From contig JAEYVE010000023.1 of NCBI GenBank assembly GCA_023432025.1, positions 1 through 27,040 of the forward strand: a stretch of 27,040 bases of DNA, in the 5' to 3' direction. Below the pieces are notes generated by a model. It had not been told where the DNA came from and searched no databases. It was given only the letters and a program-made list of their open reading frames with translations. Numbering within the stretch: the first letter of the stretch is position 1; each line of letters opens with the position of its first letter. The translations under genes were made by a program, and so were the position numbers. Below are positions 8,812 to 16,851 of this stretch, piece after piece. Source of the stretch: Pseudomonadota bacterium (GTDB lineage: Bacteria > Myxococcota_A > Polyangia > Polyangiales > Polyangiaceae).

Positions 8812-10140
8812 TCAGCTCGCAGGCACCGCGTTCACCTCCGCACGCGTCTCGGCGTGCTTCGGGACCGGCACGAAGGCAAGCAGCACACCGAGCGCGGCGA
8901 GCAGACCGACGTAGTGCGCCGGCGCCTGCGGCTCGCTCTTGAGCCACAGTGTGAGCATCACCGGCGTGAGCCCGCCGAAGATGGCGTACGCCACGTTGTA
9001 CGAAAACGAGAGCCCCGAAAACCGCAGCGCAGGAGGGAAAGCTCGCACGAGAACGAACGGAATGGCGCCCACCGTGCCCACGAAGAAGCCGACCAGCGCG
9101 TAGCCTGCCACGAGCATCTCGGAGGACGCCGGCAAGCTGCCGTAAAACGCGTAGCTCGACGCCAAGAGACCCAAGCTGCCGACGGCCAACGTCCATTTGC
9201 TGCCGAAGCGATCCGCCGCCGATCCGAAGGCGGCGCAGCCCGCCGTGAGCGCCACGATGGCCAGACTGTTTGCCTCGAGCGCGAGCGCAGGCGCGACGCC
9301 GAACTGCTGCTGCAGATACGTGGGGGTGAACAGAATCACGACGACGATGGCGGCCGAGAGCACCCACGTCATCAGCATGGACAGGACGACGGCGCCCAAG
9401 TGCTCGCGCAAGATCGCCTTCAAGGGCAGGCCTTTGGCGAGCGCCTTCTTCGCGTGCATTTCCTTGAACACGGGCGTTTCCTCCAAGAAGCGCCGCAAGT
9501 AGATGGCGAAGAGACCGAACACTCCGCCCAAGAGAAACGGAATGCGCCAGGCGTAGGCGCTCACGTCTTCGGGAGAAAACACCTTGTTGATGGCCGTCGC
9601 CACGAGTGAGCCCAGCAGAATTCCCGCCGTGAGCCCCGCTGTGAGCGTGCCCACCGCCAGCCCCGTGCGACGCTCGGGCACGTGCTCGGACACGAACACC
9701 CAAGCGCCCGGCACCTCGCCGCCGATCGCCGCGCCTTGCAAGACGCGCATCGCGAGCAGCAAGAGCGGCGCGCCCACGCCGAGCGTTGCGTACGTGGGCA
9801 AGAGGCCCATGGTCAGCGTGGGCACGGCCATGAGCAGAATGCTCAGCGTGAACATGCGCTTGCGACCGAGCAAATCGCCGAAGTGCGCGATGATGATTCC
9901 GCCGAGAGGACGCGCCAAATACCCCGCGGCGAAAATGCCGAAGGTTTGAAACTGACGGAGCCACTCCGGGATGTTGGGCGGGAAAAAGAGCCCGCCAATC
10001 GTCACCGCGAAGAACACGTAGACGACGAAATCGTAAAACTCGAGCGCTCCGCCCAGCGCCGCGAGGCACAGCGTGCGGATGTCACGGCGATCGAGCCGGC
10101 GCGTGGTGGAGGGCTCGGAGGATGCGGCGTGGGTGGACAT
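8812..10140 (-). CDS. MFS transporter, metabolite:H+ symporter (MHS) type
   Basis: The 442-aa product resembles the MHS branch of the major facilitator superfamily (alpha-ketoglutarate, proline/betaine and shikimate permeases). Evidence is the first helix motif GGALEFYDFVVYVF, the loop 2-3 signature GDLLGRKRMFTLSI, RVLQGAAIGGEVPGA in helix 4-5, the cytoplasmic loop RFLEETPVFKEM, and about 12 hydrophobic segments. MHS members import organic acids or compatible solutes with protons, but the substrate cannot be read from sequence. The start is ATG 10140, placing the usual 30 residues before helix 1. No good Shine-Dalgarno exists, and an ATG 16 codons upstream is possible. It follows the CAP lipoprotein by 156 bp on the same strand but is probably functionally unrelated. 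Confidence 0.9.
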   Translation of the reverse strand: MSTHAASSEPSTTRRLDRRDIRTLCLAALGGALEFYDFVVYVFFAVTIGGLFFPPNIPEWLRQFQTFGIFAAGYLARPLGGIIIAHFGDLLGRKRMFTLSILLMAVPTLTMGLLPTYATLGVGAPLLLLAMRVLQGAAIGGEVPGAWVFVSEHVPERRTGLAVGTLTAGLTAGILLGSLVATAINKVFSPEDVSAYAWRIPFLLGGVFGLFAIYLRRFLEETPVFKEMHAKKALAKGLPLKAILREHLGAVVLSMLMTWVLSAAIVVVILFTPTYLQQQFGVAPALALEANSLAIVALTAGCAAFGSAADRFGSKWTLAVGSLGLLASSYAFYGSLPASSEMLVAGYALVGFFVGTVGAIPFVLVRAFPPALRFSGLSFSYNVAYAIFGGLTPVMLTLWLKSEPQAPAHYVGLLAALGVLLAFVPVPKHAETRAEVNAVPAS

Positions 10141-10296
10141 GCGGCGATGAGGAGAGCAGGGCCCTGCTGGCCCCGCCCCGCTTCCCATCGCCCGATTTTT
10201 GCCGGCGCGCAATCGCGGGAACGCAGAAGCGCGCACTCGCGCACGGGAGTGAACCCGACGGCGCGCCGCCGGAAACGTCACTCCGAGCGGCCCGCC

Positions 10297-11097
10297 TCAG
10301 TTCGAGAAGTTCTGAACCGCCCAGAGGTCCCCGGACGCCGTCGTAAAGAACCCACACGCCACGCGCTTGAAGTCAGGGTTGGTCATGTTGATGAAATGAC
10401 CGTGCTCCTGAAAACACTGCCCGCTGCACGACTCGCTCGGCGGTGGCCCCTCGGACCACATTTGTTGGAGACACAGGCCAATGACCTGCTGCTCCGAGCG
10501 GTACCCAGGACACTCGTTTTGCCCCCACCCACCGGGCTCGCAAATCTGGTCCGAGAAGCCAGCGTGCGGCTGATTGCTAGCGGCGTCGTACTCCGCTTGC
10601 TCGTCCGCACAGCTCTCTCCCTCCGTCCAGCGCTCGAGCGGCGCCAAACAAAGGCACTCTTGCCGAAACTGGTTGATGCGGTTGACGCAATCCTGACGCG
10701 GATCTCCCGTCGTTGGCGGTGGATCCAGCTGACAGTCCACGTTCGCGGTGCAGGCGCCCGTGCCTCCCCCGCTGTTCGCTCCGCCCGAGGAGGAGCCGCC
10801 GGACGAAGCGCCGCCCGACGAAGCGCCGCCCGACGAAGCGCCACCCGACGAAGAACCACCCGACGAAGAACCCCCCGACGAAGCGCCGCCCGACGTCGAG
10901 CTTGTCCCGCCCGACGTCGAGCTCACGCCGCCCGACGCAGCGCCGCCAGTGCCGGAAGACGCGTCGTCGCTGTCGCTACTGGCCTCACACGAAAGCGCAA
11001 AAGGCGCCGTGCAAAGCGCCAGAGCCAGCGTCCAACGGAGCGAGGCCGAATGCCCCGCGGCGCTCACCTTTTGCCCCGAACAAAACAAGCTCGTCAT
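10297..11097 (-). CDS. CAP/SCP-domain lipoprotein with Gly/Ser linker
   Basis: The 266-aa product starts at ATG 11097, with GAGGGGGG 4-11 bp upstream. An upstream GTG overlapping the previous stop is less likely. A signal peptide ends at Cys37 (FALSC). Then come a Ser/Gly-rich linker (about 45-113) and a CAP superfamily domain (about 135-266). Its signatures are the helix CVNRINQFRQECLC, His178 in QPHAGFSD, GQNECPGY, and the closing motif HGHFINMTNPDFKRVACGF at 232-250. CAP domains occur in secreted proteins with lipid-binding, protease-like or surface roles; the bacterial function is mostly unknown. Twelve Cys in the domain region suggest an oxidising extracytoplasmic location. It follows the TPR lipoprotein by 14 bp, so they are probably co-transcribed. 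Confidence 0.88.
   Translation of the reverse strand: MTSLFCSGQKVSAAGHSASLRWTLALALCTAPFALSCEASSDSDDASSGTGGAASGGVSSTSGGTSSTSGGASSGGSSSGGSSSGGASSGGASSGGASSGGSSSGGANSGGGTGACTANVDCQLDPPPTTGDPRQDCVNRINQFRQECLCLAPLERWTEGESCADEQAEYDAASNQPHAGFSDQICEPGGWGQNECPGYRSEQQVIGLCLQQMWSEGPPPSESCSGQCFQEHGHFINMTNPDFKRVACGFFTTASGDLWAVQNFSN
10795..10899 (-). repeat. seven 15-bp repeats encoding the Ser/Gly linker
   Basis: Seven contiguous 15-bp units (consensus on plus strand GCCGCCCGACGAAGC) start at 10795 and encode the SSGGA/SSGGS repeats of the CAP lipoprotein. Units differ by one to three bases. The complementary reading (PPDEAPPDE) is a by-product, not a gene. Confidence 0.85.
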
Positions 11098-11111
11098 GCT
11101 GCCCCCCTCGT

Positions 11112-12200
11112 TCACTTCTTCTTGGGGGTCTTTTTGGCTGCTGCTTCCAGCTCGCTCAGGCTTTTATCGGCGGCAGCCGCGACTGGTGTACCGGCACCGA
11201 GCGTTGCCGCCTTCTTGAGCTCCGCGCGGCCCTCTTCGAACTTGCCTTGACTGGCGAGCTCTCGACCCAAGTAGTAGTGCGCGGCCGCGAAGTTGGCGTC
11301 CAGCGAAAGCGCCTTCTTGAAATCGGCGACCGCCGCAGCGCCGTCGTTTTTGCCTTGGTTGCACGTACCGCGGCGCATCCAGAGCTCCGGGTTGGCCTGC
11401 TTGGCGAGCGCCGCGTCCAGCACCTTGATGCAGTCGTCGAACGCGCCGAGCTGCTTGTACGCGCCGGCGACGGCTGCGGCGAAATCCGGCTCGGACGTGG
11501 GGATTTTCTTGAGCTCGGCGAGCGACTCGCTGGGCTTGTTGGCCTTGGCCAGCGCGAGCGCGTAGCTGTAACGAACGCGACCGTTGTCCGGGGACTTTTC
11601 TACGGCTTTGGCGTAAGCGCCGACCGCCTCCGGTGAGCCTGCGGCGTCCAGCGCCACGGCGCGGTTGGTGAGCAGCACGGGATTGTCGGGGGTTTGTGAG
11701 AGCCCAGCGTCGACGACCGCGAGAGCTCCTTCGACGTCGCCCTTTTCGAGGAGCAAGGCCGAGAGGTTTTGGCTTGCCTCGGACAGCTTGGGATCCAGCG
11801 TGAGCGCTTGGCGATACGCGGCGACGGCGGCGTCCGCTTCTCCGGTGCCCTCCAGGGCCACGCCGTAATAAAACGCAGCTTGAGGATCTTTCGGGTCCTT
11901 GGCATGGGCGTCCGCCAAGATTTGCTTGGCCTTTTCGAAGTCCTGCGCCTGGAGCGCGTCAATGCCCTGCTGCACCGCGCCGCTCGAGGCCGCGGCGGCA
12001 CCGTCCGAAGGCGAGTCTTCGAGGAGCGCGGTGTCGTCCGGCGACTGCGCCGGCGTGGACGAGCCGCCACACGCCGTCAACGTCCCAAAAACTCCGACGA
12101 GGACGCCCGCCCGCAGCGCCCCACGCGCCGAGCCCGACAGAACACGCGCCGCGCTCCGCGCCGCGCCAAAACCCTTCGAACCTCGATGCTGAATGCTCAT
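11112..12200 (-). CDS. TPR-repeat lipoprotein
   Basis: The 362-aa product starts at ATG 12200, with GGGAGAGA about 4 bp upstream. It has a long basic head and a hydrophobic segment ending in the good lipobox LTAC (Cys44), then a low-complexity Ser/Asp/Ala stretch. Residues 75-350 hold about seven tetratricopeptide repeats, for example AFYYGVALEGTGEADAAV and AAHYYLGRELASQGKFEEG. The tail is Lys-rich (AAKKTPKKK). TPR lipoproteins usually scaffold envelope complexes such as pilus or outer-membrane assembly (PilF-like), but no specific family is recognised. It lies 71 bp after glnD and 14 bp before the CAP lipoprotein on the same strand. Confidence 0.85.
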   Translation of the reverse strand: MSIQHRGSKGFGAARSAARVLSGSARGALRAGVLVGVFGTLTACGGSSTPAQSPDDTALLEDSPSDGAAAASSGAVQQGIDALQAQDFEKAKQILADAHAKDPKDPQAAFYYGVALEGTGEADAAVAAYRQALTLDPKLSEASQNLSALLLEKGDVEGALAVVDAGLSQTPDNPVLLTNRAVALDAAGSPEAVGAYAKAVEKSPDNGRVRYSYALALAKANKPSESLAELKKIPTSEPDFAAAVAGAYKQLGAFDDCIKVLDAALAKQANPELWMRRGTCNQGKNDGAAAVADFKKALSLDANFAAAHYYLGRELASQGKFEEGRAELKKAATLGAGTPVAAAADKSLSELEAAAKKTPKKK

Positions 12201-12241
12201 GTTCTCTCCCTATCCACCGCTTGCCGCCCACCCGAATGCTT

Positions 12242-12268
12242 CGAGGCCCAGCAGAGCTGGGCCCCTCG
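12242..12268 (-). terminator. hairpin just after glnD, no U-tract
   Basis: CGAGG-CCCAGC pairs with GCTGGG-(CC bulge)-CCTCG around the loop AGA, 4 bp past the glnD stop. No T-run follows, so it may stabilise the glnD 3' end or weakly separate it from the TPR gene. Confidence 0.4.
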
Positions 12269-12271
12269 CCG

Positions 12272-14968
12272 CTACTTGGCCCCGCTGCGTTCCTGGAGCG
12301 CGAGGCTGTCGATCGTATCGACGATGCGCGTCTTCAACTCTTCCACCCGCGCGACGTCCGTCAGCTTTTGGCCGTCCGCATCGCTCACGTAGAAGACGTC
12401 TGCCACTTGATTGCCCTCGGTGTTGATTTTCGCGAGCGCAATGCTGAGGCCCTCGCCCTGAATGACGTTGGCCAGGCGAAACAGAAGCCCCGGTCGGTCC
12501 CGGGTGGTCACCTCGAGAATGCTGTGCGCAGAGCCCGAGCGGTTGTCGATGCTGACGGCCGTGACGACGTCCGGCGCGGGCCTTTGGTCCCACACCGTGG
12601 AGGGACGCCGCGAATCCACGAGCTGCTCGGGCGTGACCTCTTGGCTCAAGAGGCGCTCGAAATCTCGCTCGACCTTGGGCAGCGCGTCCGTGACCGCCGC
12701 CGTATCTCCGCCGCTTCTGACCCAGAACAAGTCGAGGACGCGCGGGCGGCCGTACGAGTCCACCCAGGAGTAAATTTGTGCGCTGGCCACGCGCAGACGA
12801 TTCGCCGCGAGCGCCGCCGTAATCATGGCCAAGAGGCCCGGACGATCGTCTGCGACGATGCCGATCTCCACGTACGGCTCGTCCCGCCCCATGACGCTCG
12901 CCGTAAAGCGCTTCGTTTGAGCTTGGCGCACGAAGCGCGAGTGCGCGACGATGCTCTCCAGCTCGTTGGCGTACAGGTAACGCTCGGGCACCGCCTGCAA
13001 GAAGTAGTCGAGAAACTCGCGCTCCCCTTCCGCGGGGCAGAGCGTGAGCACCGCCTGACGAATGCCTTCTGCGCGCTGCTCGGTGCGCGGAGGCAGGCCG
13101 CGGAACGTTTCTTCCGTGGCCAAGTACAGCTCCTCCAGCATGCGCGCCTTCCAGCTGGTGAGCGCCTGCGGGCTCGTGGTGGACACGTCCGCCAGCGTGA
13201 GCAGGTAGAGCTCCTTCAGGCCCTCGGGGCCGTGGACCTCCTGATGAAAGCTCTCGATCGTCTGCGGATCGTCCAAGTCTCGGCGCGAGGCAACGTGATA
13301 CATCCGCAGATGCTTGAGCACGAGGTGCTGCACCTCGACGATGTCGTGCTCCTGCACGTGCAAGCGCTCCAAAATGGTGCGCGCCAGCTCGAAGCCGCGC
13401 TGCGAGTGGTTACGGCCGCCAATGTCCTTGCCGATGTCGTGCAAGAGCGCGGCCATGAAGAGCACCTGCGGCCGAGCCACCTCCGCCGCCAAACGCGAGG
13501 CGAGCGGGTGCTCCTCGGCCAGCTCGCCTCGTGACAGCGCGCGCAGGCGGTCCACCGCGGCGAGCGAGTGCACGTCCACGGTGTACACGTGATAGATGTC
13601 GTGGTGCACGCGCCCCACCACCGGCGCGAACTCCGGCACCATGGCGAGCAGGAGCCCCACGTCGTGGAGCTCTCCGAGCACGGAGCCGTCACGAAAGCGG
13701 GTGCGACGCACTGCTCGCACGAGGCGCCGGAAGAGGCGCGCGGCCTCCTCGCTCTTGCGGAGCCGCTCGCAAAACTCGTCGCTCGTCGTGGCGCGCGCCA
13801 CCGCGTCCCGCGCAAAGCGGAACACCGGGAGCTCACGCCGCACGGCCTCCGTGTACAGACGCAGCGCGAGCGCCGGCTCCGCCATGAGGCGGTTCGGGTC
13901 CTCGAAGGTGACGGCCTCGCCGAAGAGCTTCACGCCGTTGCCGAGCGACTGCTCGCGCTGCCGCTTTTTGGGCGGTGGCGCGGCGCGCATCAAAAGCGTC
14001 TCGCGTGCGTTCGAGATGACGCGCGCGTGACGATAGTAGTCGCTCATGAGGCCTTCGACGCCGGGGCCGCCGGTGCCGTAACCCATGACCTGCGCCAGCT
14101 CCTCCTGACGGTCGAAGCTCAAACGATCCGTCCGACGCTTGGTGCGCAGGTGCAGCACGTTGCGCACGCGGTACAAAAAGCGGGCAGCTTGCTCGAGCTG
14201 CTCGTATTCGCGGGGCAAGAGCACGCCGATGTTCACGAGGGACTTGATGCCGCGAGCGCGCCAGCGCGCCAGCCCCGTCCAGTGCATGACGTCCAAATCC
14301 CGAAGGCCGCCTTGACCGCTCTTTACGTCCGGCTCGAGCAAGTACACCGAGTCGCCAAAGCGGTGACGACGCTCATCGGCCTGCTGACCGATTTGTTCGA
14401 GGAACTTGTGGATGTTGCTGCTCGAAAAGACCGTTTCGAACGCCTTTTCCAGCATTTTGTTGGCGGCCGCTTCGTCCCCGCACAAAAATCGCCAGTCGAG
14501 CAGGGTGGTGGCGGTGGGCAGGTCCTTTTTTGCGAGCGCTACCATTTCGCTCTGCGTGACGACCTGGTGGCCAATGCTGAGCCCCGCGTCCCAGAGCGGG
14601 TAGAGCAGCGCTTCCGCCACCGGCGCGACCTTGGAGCTTGCGCCGTTGCAGAGAATGCGCACGTCCAGGTCGCTCTTGAAGCCGAGGCCGCCGCGCCCCC
14701 AGCTGCCGACCGCGGCCAAAGACAGCTGCTTCCAAACTTTTTCCGTGCCAACCACCCCGCGCATGCTGCCGAAGAGCGCGCTCACGAGGCCGTCGAACAC
14801 ACGCGCCCATTGCGCGCTGGCGCGCAAACCCGCGCCGTCATCCCCCGCCTCGATGAGCTCCTCCACGCCGCGCCGATGGCGCGCCATGTACTCCTTGATC
14901 TCCGCCGCGAGCGTCGGCGAATTCGGGCGAAATGGGAGCGCTTGCGGGGACGGGGCAGGACCAAGCAT
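12272..14968 (-). CDS. glnD: [Protein-PII] uridylyltransferase/uridylyl-removing enzyme
   Basis: GlnD is the glutamine sensor that uridylylates PII proteins under nitrogen limitation and removes UMP in nitrogen excess. The 898-aa product has the nucleotidyltransferase motif GSWGRG (88-93) with Asp100 and Asp102 in SDLD. Central glnD-specific segments (for example DVKSGQGGLRDL) follow, then an HD phosphohydrolase domain with His510-Asp511 in LLHDIGKD and the following GGRNHSQRG. Two C-terminal ACT domains (about 700-775 from VEIGIVADDRPGLL, and about 815-890 from LEVTTRDRPGLL) complete the full architecture. The usual GRGEL after the NTase glycines reads GRGGL here. Start ATG 14968 has no clear Shine-Dalgarno. 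An internal ATG at 14887 is preceded closely by AAGGAG and is an alternative. No PII or amt gene is adjacent. Confidence 0.95.
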   Translation of the reverse strand: MLGPAPSPQALPFRPNSPTLAAEIKEYMARHRRGVEELIEAGDDGAGLRASAQWARVFDGLVSALFGSMRGVVGTEKVWKQLSLAAVGSWGRGGLGFKSDLDVRILCNGASSKVAPVAEALLYPLWDAGLSIGHQVVTQSEMVALAKKDLPTATTLLDWRFLCGDEAAANKMLEKAFETVFSSSNIHKFLEQIGQQADERRHRFGDSVYLLEPDVKSGQGGLRDLDVMHWTGLARWRARGIKSLVNIGVLLPREYEQLEQAARFLYRVRNVLHLRTKRRTDRLSFDRQEELAQVMGYGTGGPGVEGLMSDYYRHARVISNARETLLMRAAPPPKKRQREQSLGNGVKLFGEAVTFEDPNRLMAEPALALRLYTEAVRRELPVFRFARDAVARATTSDEFCERLRKSEEAARLFRRLVRAVRRTRFRDGSVLGELHDVGLLLAMVPEFAPVVGRVHHDIYHVYTVDVHSLAAVDRLRALSRGELAEEHPLASRLAAEVARPQVLFMAALLHDIGKDIGGRNHSQRGFELARTILERLHVQEHDIVEVQHLVLKHLRMYHVASRRDLDDPQTIESFHQEVHGPEGLKELYLLTLADVSTTSPQALTSWKARMLEELYLATEETFRGLPPRTEQRAEGIRQAVLTLCPAEGEREFLDYFLQAVPERYLYANELESIVAHSRFVRQAQTKRFTASVMGRDEPYVEIGIVADDRPGLLAMITAALAANRLRVASAQIYSWVDSYGRPRVLDLFWVRSGGDTAAVTDALPKVERDFERLLSQEVTPEQLVDSRRPSTVWDQRPAPDVVTAVSIDNRSGSAHSILEVTTRDRPGLLFRLANVIQGEGLSIALAKINTEGNQVADVFYVSDADGQKLTDVARVEELKTRIVDTIDSLALQERSGAK

Positions 14969-15059
14969 CGGGGCGCTGCTTTATAGCGCAAAGACCCCCG
15001 CCGACGAGACACTCACGGCTAGTCCGACCGGACCGCTCCTGTGCTACATGTGGCGCGGT
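14969..15059. promoter_or_regulatory. divergent spacer between glnD and the secreted protein
   Basis: This 91-bp spacer must carry start signals for both directions. No clear -35/-10 pair or binding palindrome was recognised. Confidence 0.3.
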
Positions 15060-15623
15060 ATGATCGCCCTCCCCCGCCGCGCCGCGTTGCTCGGCTTGGC
15101 CGCCGGTACCCTATCCATCGGGCTCCCCTCCGTGGCGAGCGCCAGCGTCGCGCGGGCGCTGACCCTGCGTGAGCTCAGCCGCGGAAGCTCGCGCATCGTG
15201 CGAGGCGTGCCGCAGGACTACTACTCCCAATGGGAGGTTACGGGCGGACGAAAGCGTATCGTCACCTATACCCGGGTCCTGGTGACGGAAGATTTGGGCC
15301 GGACGGAACGGGAAAAGGAGGTCCTCGTCCGGACCTGGGGCGGCCGGCTGGAGGGCATCGCGCAGCTCGTTCACGGGGAAGCGGCCCTGGGCACGGAAGA
15401 GGACTGCGTGCTCTTTCTCGGAAAGGCCGTCGCCGGAGCACGGCGGGTCACCGCCATGGCGCAGGGCCATTACCTCGTGGAACGCGAAGGAAAAACCGAC
15501 TTTCGCCTGCTCAGAAGCCCGCAGTTGGACACGCTCGTGGACGCCCAGGACGCCGCCGTCGACAAGCTTCACCACCGCACGCTCGGCGAGGCCACCCGCC
15601 TGATCCGCGGAGAGCTCCAATGA
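15060..15623 (+). CDS. Secreted protein of unknown function, coupled to matrixin gene
   Basis: The 187-aa product from ATG 15060 (an in-frame ATG at 15048 is equally possible; neither has a clear Shine-Dalgarno) has a signal peptide MIALPRRAALLGLAAG... with likely cleavage after SVASA near residue 28. The mature part begins SVARALTLRELSRGSSRIV, a pattern of a small beta-rich domain: WGGRLEGIAQ, HGEAALGTEEDCVLFL, and a charged C-terminal helix. There is one Cys and no membrane segment. I do not recognise a named family. Its stop overlaps the protease start (ATGA), so the two are translationally coupled and probably act together outside the cytoplasm, for example as pro-domain, inhibitor or chaperone. 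That role is inference. Confidence 0.75.
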   Translation: MIALPRRAALLGLAAGTLSIGLPSVASASVARALTLRELSRGSSRIVRGVPQDYYSQWEVTGGRKRIVTYTRVLVTEDLGRTEREKEVLVRTWGGRLEGIAQLVHGEAALGTEEDCVLFLGKAVAGARRVTAMAQGHYLVEREGKTDFRLLRSPQLDTLVDAQDAAVDKLHHRTLGEATRLIRGELQ

Positions 15624-16549
15624 GCCCTCGCCGCTTTGCTTCGCGCCTCGTTCCCGCGGCGCTCTCCCTCACTCTGCTCGGCTTCGCGGCGCCCGCCGCC
15701 GCCTACTGCCGCACCACCACGTGTGATCCCAAGGTGGACGGAGCTCGGGTTTGCGCCCAATGCAACGCGCCGGGGCTCCCCCTGTTTTGGAAGTCGTCGT
15801 GCGTTTCGTTCGGCGTGCACGAAGAGGGCTCGCCGCTCCGCGGCATTCCGTACGACCAAGCGCACGACGTCGTCGCCGAAGCCTTCCAAAAGTGGAGCTC
15901 CGCCCGCTGTGAATCCGGCTCGCCCAACCTGGAAGTGGCGGATTTGGGCTCCGTCACCTGCGGGCAAGCCGAGTACAACCAAGCCCACCCCAACGCGAAC
16001 ATTTGGATGTTCCGCGACGAAGGCTGGGAGTACGACACCGACGCGCTCGACGACGACGTGCCGTCCACCGCGCTCGCCGTCACGGCCTTGTCGTTCAACC
16101 CGGAAACCGGGGAAATTTACGACGTGGACGTCGAAATCAACTCGGAGAACGTCCCGCTCACCACGGGCGACCACCAGGTTGCCTACGATCTCGCGTCCAT
16201 CGTCACGCACGAGGCCGGCCATTTTCTCGGCCTCAGCCACACGCTCGTCCCCCGCTCGACGATGAATCCGGGCTACGCGTTCGGGCAAGTGCACATGCGC
16301 ACGCTGTCTCCGGACGACGAAGCGGGCGTGTGCGCCATTTTCGATCCCACCGTGGAAGCAGCCAGCTCGAGCTGTGAGCCACGCCACGGCTTTTCGGCGG
16401 AGTGCGCCCCGGACGAAAGCGGCTGTTGCTCCACCGCGCCCGGCCGCCCCACGCCAAAGGACGCGCGGGGGCCCGCGCTGTCGGCGTTCATGGTGGGCCT
16501 GGTTTTGGCCGCAGTGGCGCGTCGCCGTCGTCGCCTCGCGGCGAGTTGA
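15620..16549 (+). CDS. Matrixin-like zinc metalloprotease, exported
   Basis: The 309-aa product has a signal peptide (1-28, ...APAAA|Y). A Cys-rich N-terminal segment follows (Cys30, 35, 45, 48, 61), with LFWKSSCVSFGVHEEGS and FQKWSSARC typical of myxobacterial matrixins. The catalytic zinc motif is HEAGHFLGLSH at 197-207 (His197, His201, His207; Glu198), followed by a Met-turn RSTMNPGY near 214. After a Cys-containing linker the protein ends in one hydrophobic segment and a run of Arg (VARRRRRLAAS), resembling the MYXO-CTERM cell-surface sorting architecture, although the Cys pair is about 20 residues from the membrane segment. The start ATG at 15620 overlaps the upstream stop by ATGA. Likely a surface-anchored or secreted protease for prey or matrix protein degradation (inference). 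Confidence 0.88.
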   Translation: MSPRRFASRLVPAALSLTLLGFAAPAAAYCRTTTCDPKVDGARVCAQCNAPGLPLFWKSSCVSFGVHEEGSPLRGIPYDQAHDVVAEAFQKWSSARCESGSPNLEVADLGSVTCGQAEYNQAHPNANIWMFRDEGWEYDTDALDDDVPSTALAVTALSFNPETGEIYDVDVEINSENVPLTTGDHQVAYDLASIVTHEAGHFLGLSHTLVPRSTMNPGYAFGQVHMRTLSPDDEAGVCAIFDPTVEAASSSCEPRHGFSAECAPDESGCCSTAPGRPTPKDARGPALSAFMVGLVLAAVARRRRRLAAS

Positions 16550-16744
16550 CGCGCTTCGCGCCGCGCAACGAAACATCGAACGACGAGGTTGGGGGGAGGC
16601 GGCGTAGCGCGACGCAGCGCGGTGCTCCCGCACTGGGTCCACGCATCGCCGCGTCAACCGAGCGAAGAGAAACCACGCCGGGACCGCGGGAGCGACCGAG
16701 CTACGCCGCGCCTGCGTCGAGAGAAAAAGAAAACTGAACTCACG

Positions 16745-16776
16745 CCAGGCGGAGCGACTCCAAACGCTCCGCCTGG
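16745..16776. terminator. bidirectional hairpin between matrixin and bioB
   Basis: CCAGGCGGAGCG (16745-16756) pairs perfectly over 12 bp with CGCTCCGCCTGG (16765-16776) around an 8-base loop, between convergent genes. On the minus strand a T-rich stretch (TTTTCTTTTTC) follows about 12 bp after the stem, so termination of bioB is the more likely role. Confidence 0.65.
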
Positions 16777-16851
16777 TCACGCGGCCCGTGGGGACGCGCC
16801 GTGCTCACTCCGCCTCACGCGGCCCGTGGGGACGCGCCGTGCTCACTCCGC
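16777..16851. repeat. two 37-bp direct repeats covering the bioB 3' end
   Basis: A 37-bp sequence occurs identically at 16777-16813 and 16815-16851, a 38-bp period. The second copy contains the last two bioB sense codons and the stop, so the first copy is a duplicated bioB 3' end placed outside the gene, directly abutting the terminator hairpin. Confidence 0.9.

Noticed and set aside
10795..10899. possible CRISPR-like array
   Set aside because: Units are contiguous 15-mers without spacers and encode an in-frame linker.
10748..11218. Pro/Asp/Glu repeat protein (PPDEAPPDEA) on the plus strand
   Set aside because: It is the complement of the Ser/Gly linker repeats of the CAP lipoprotein, which has a signal peptide, ribosome-binding site and a recognised domain.
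9682..11250. 522-codon plus-strand frame
   Set aside because: It is antisense to the transporter and CAP lipoprotein, with an Arg/Ala-rich low-complexity end caused by the 15-bp repeats.
13568..14986. 472-codon plus-strand frame opposite glnD
   Set aside because: It mirrors the glnD codons; glnD has full domain evidence and this frame has none.
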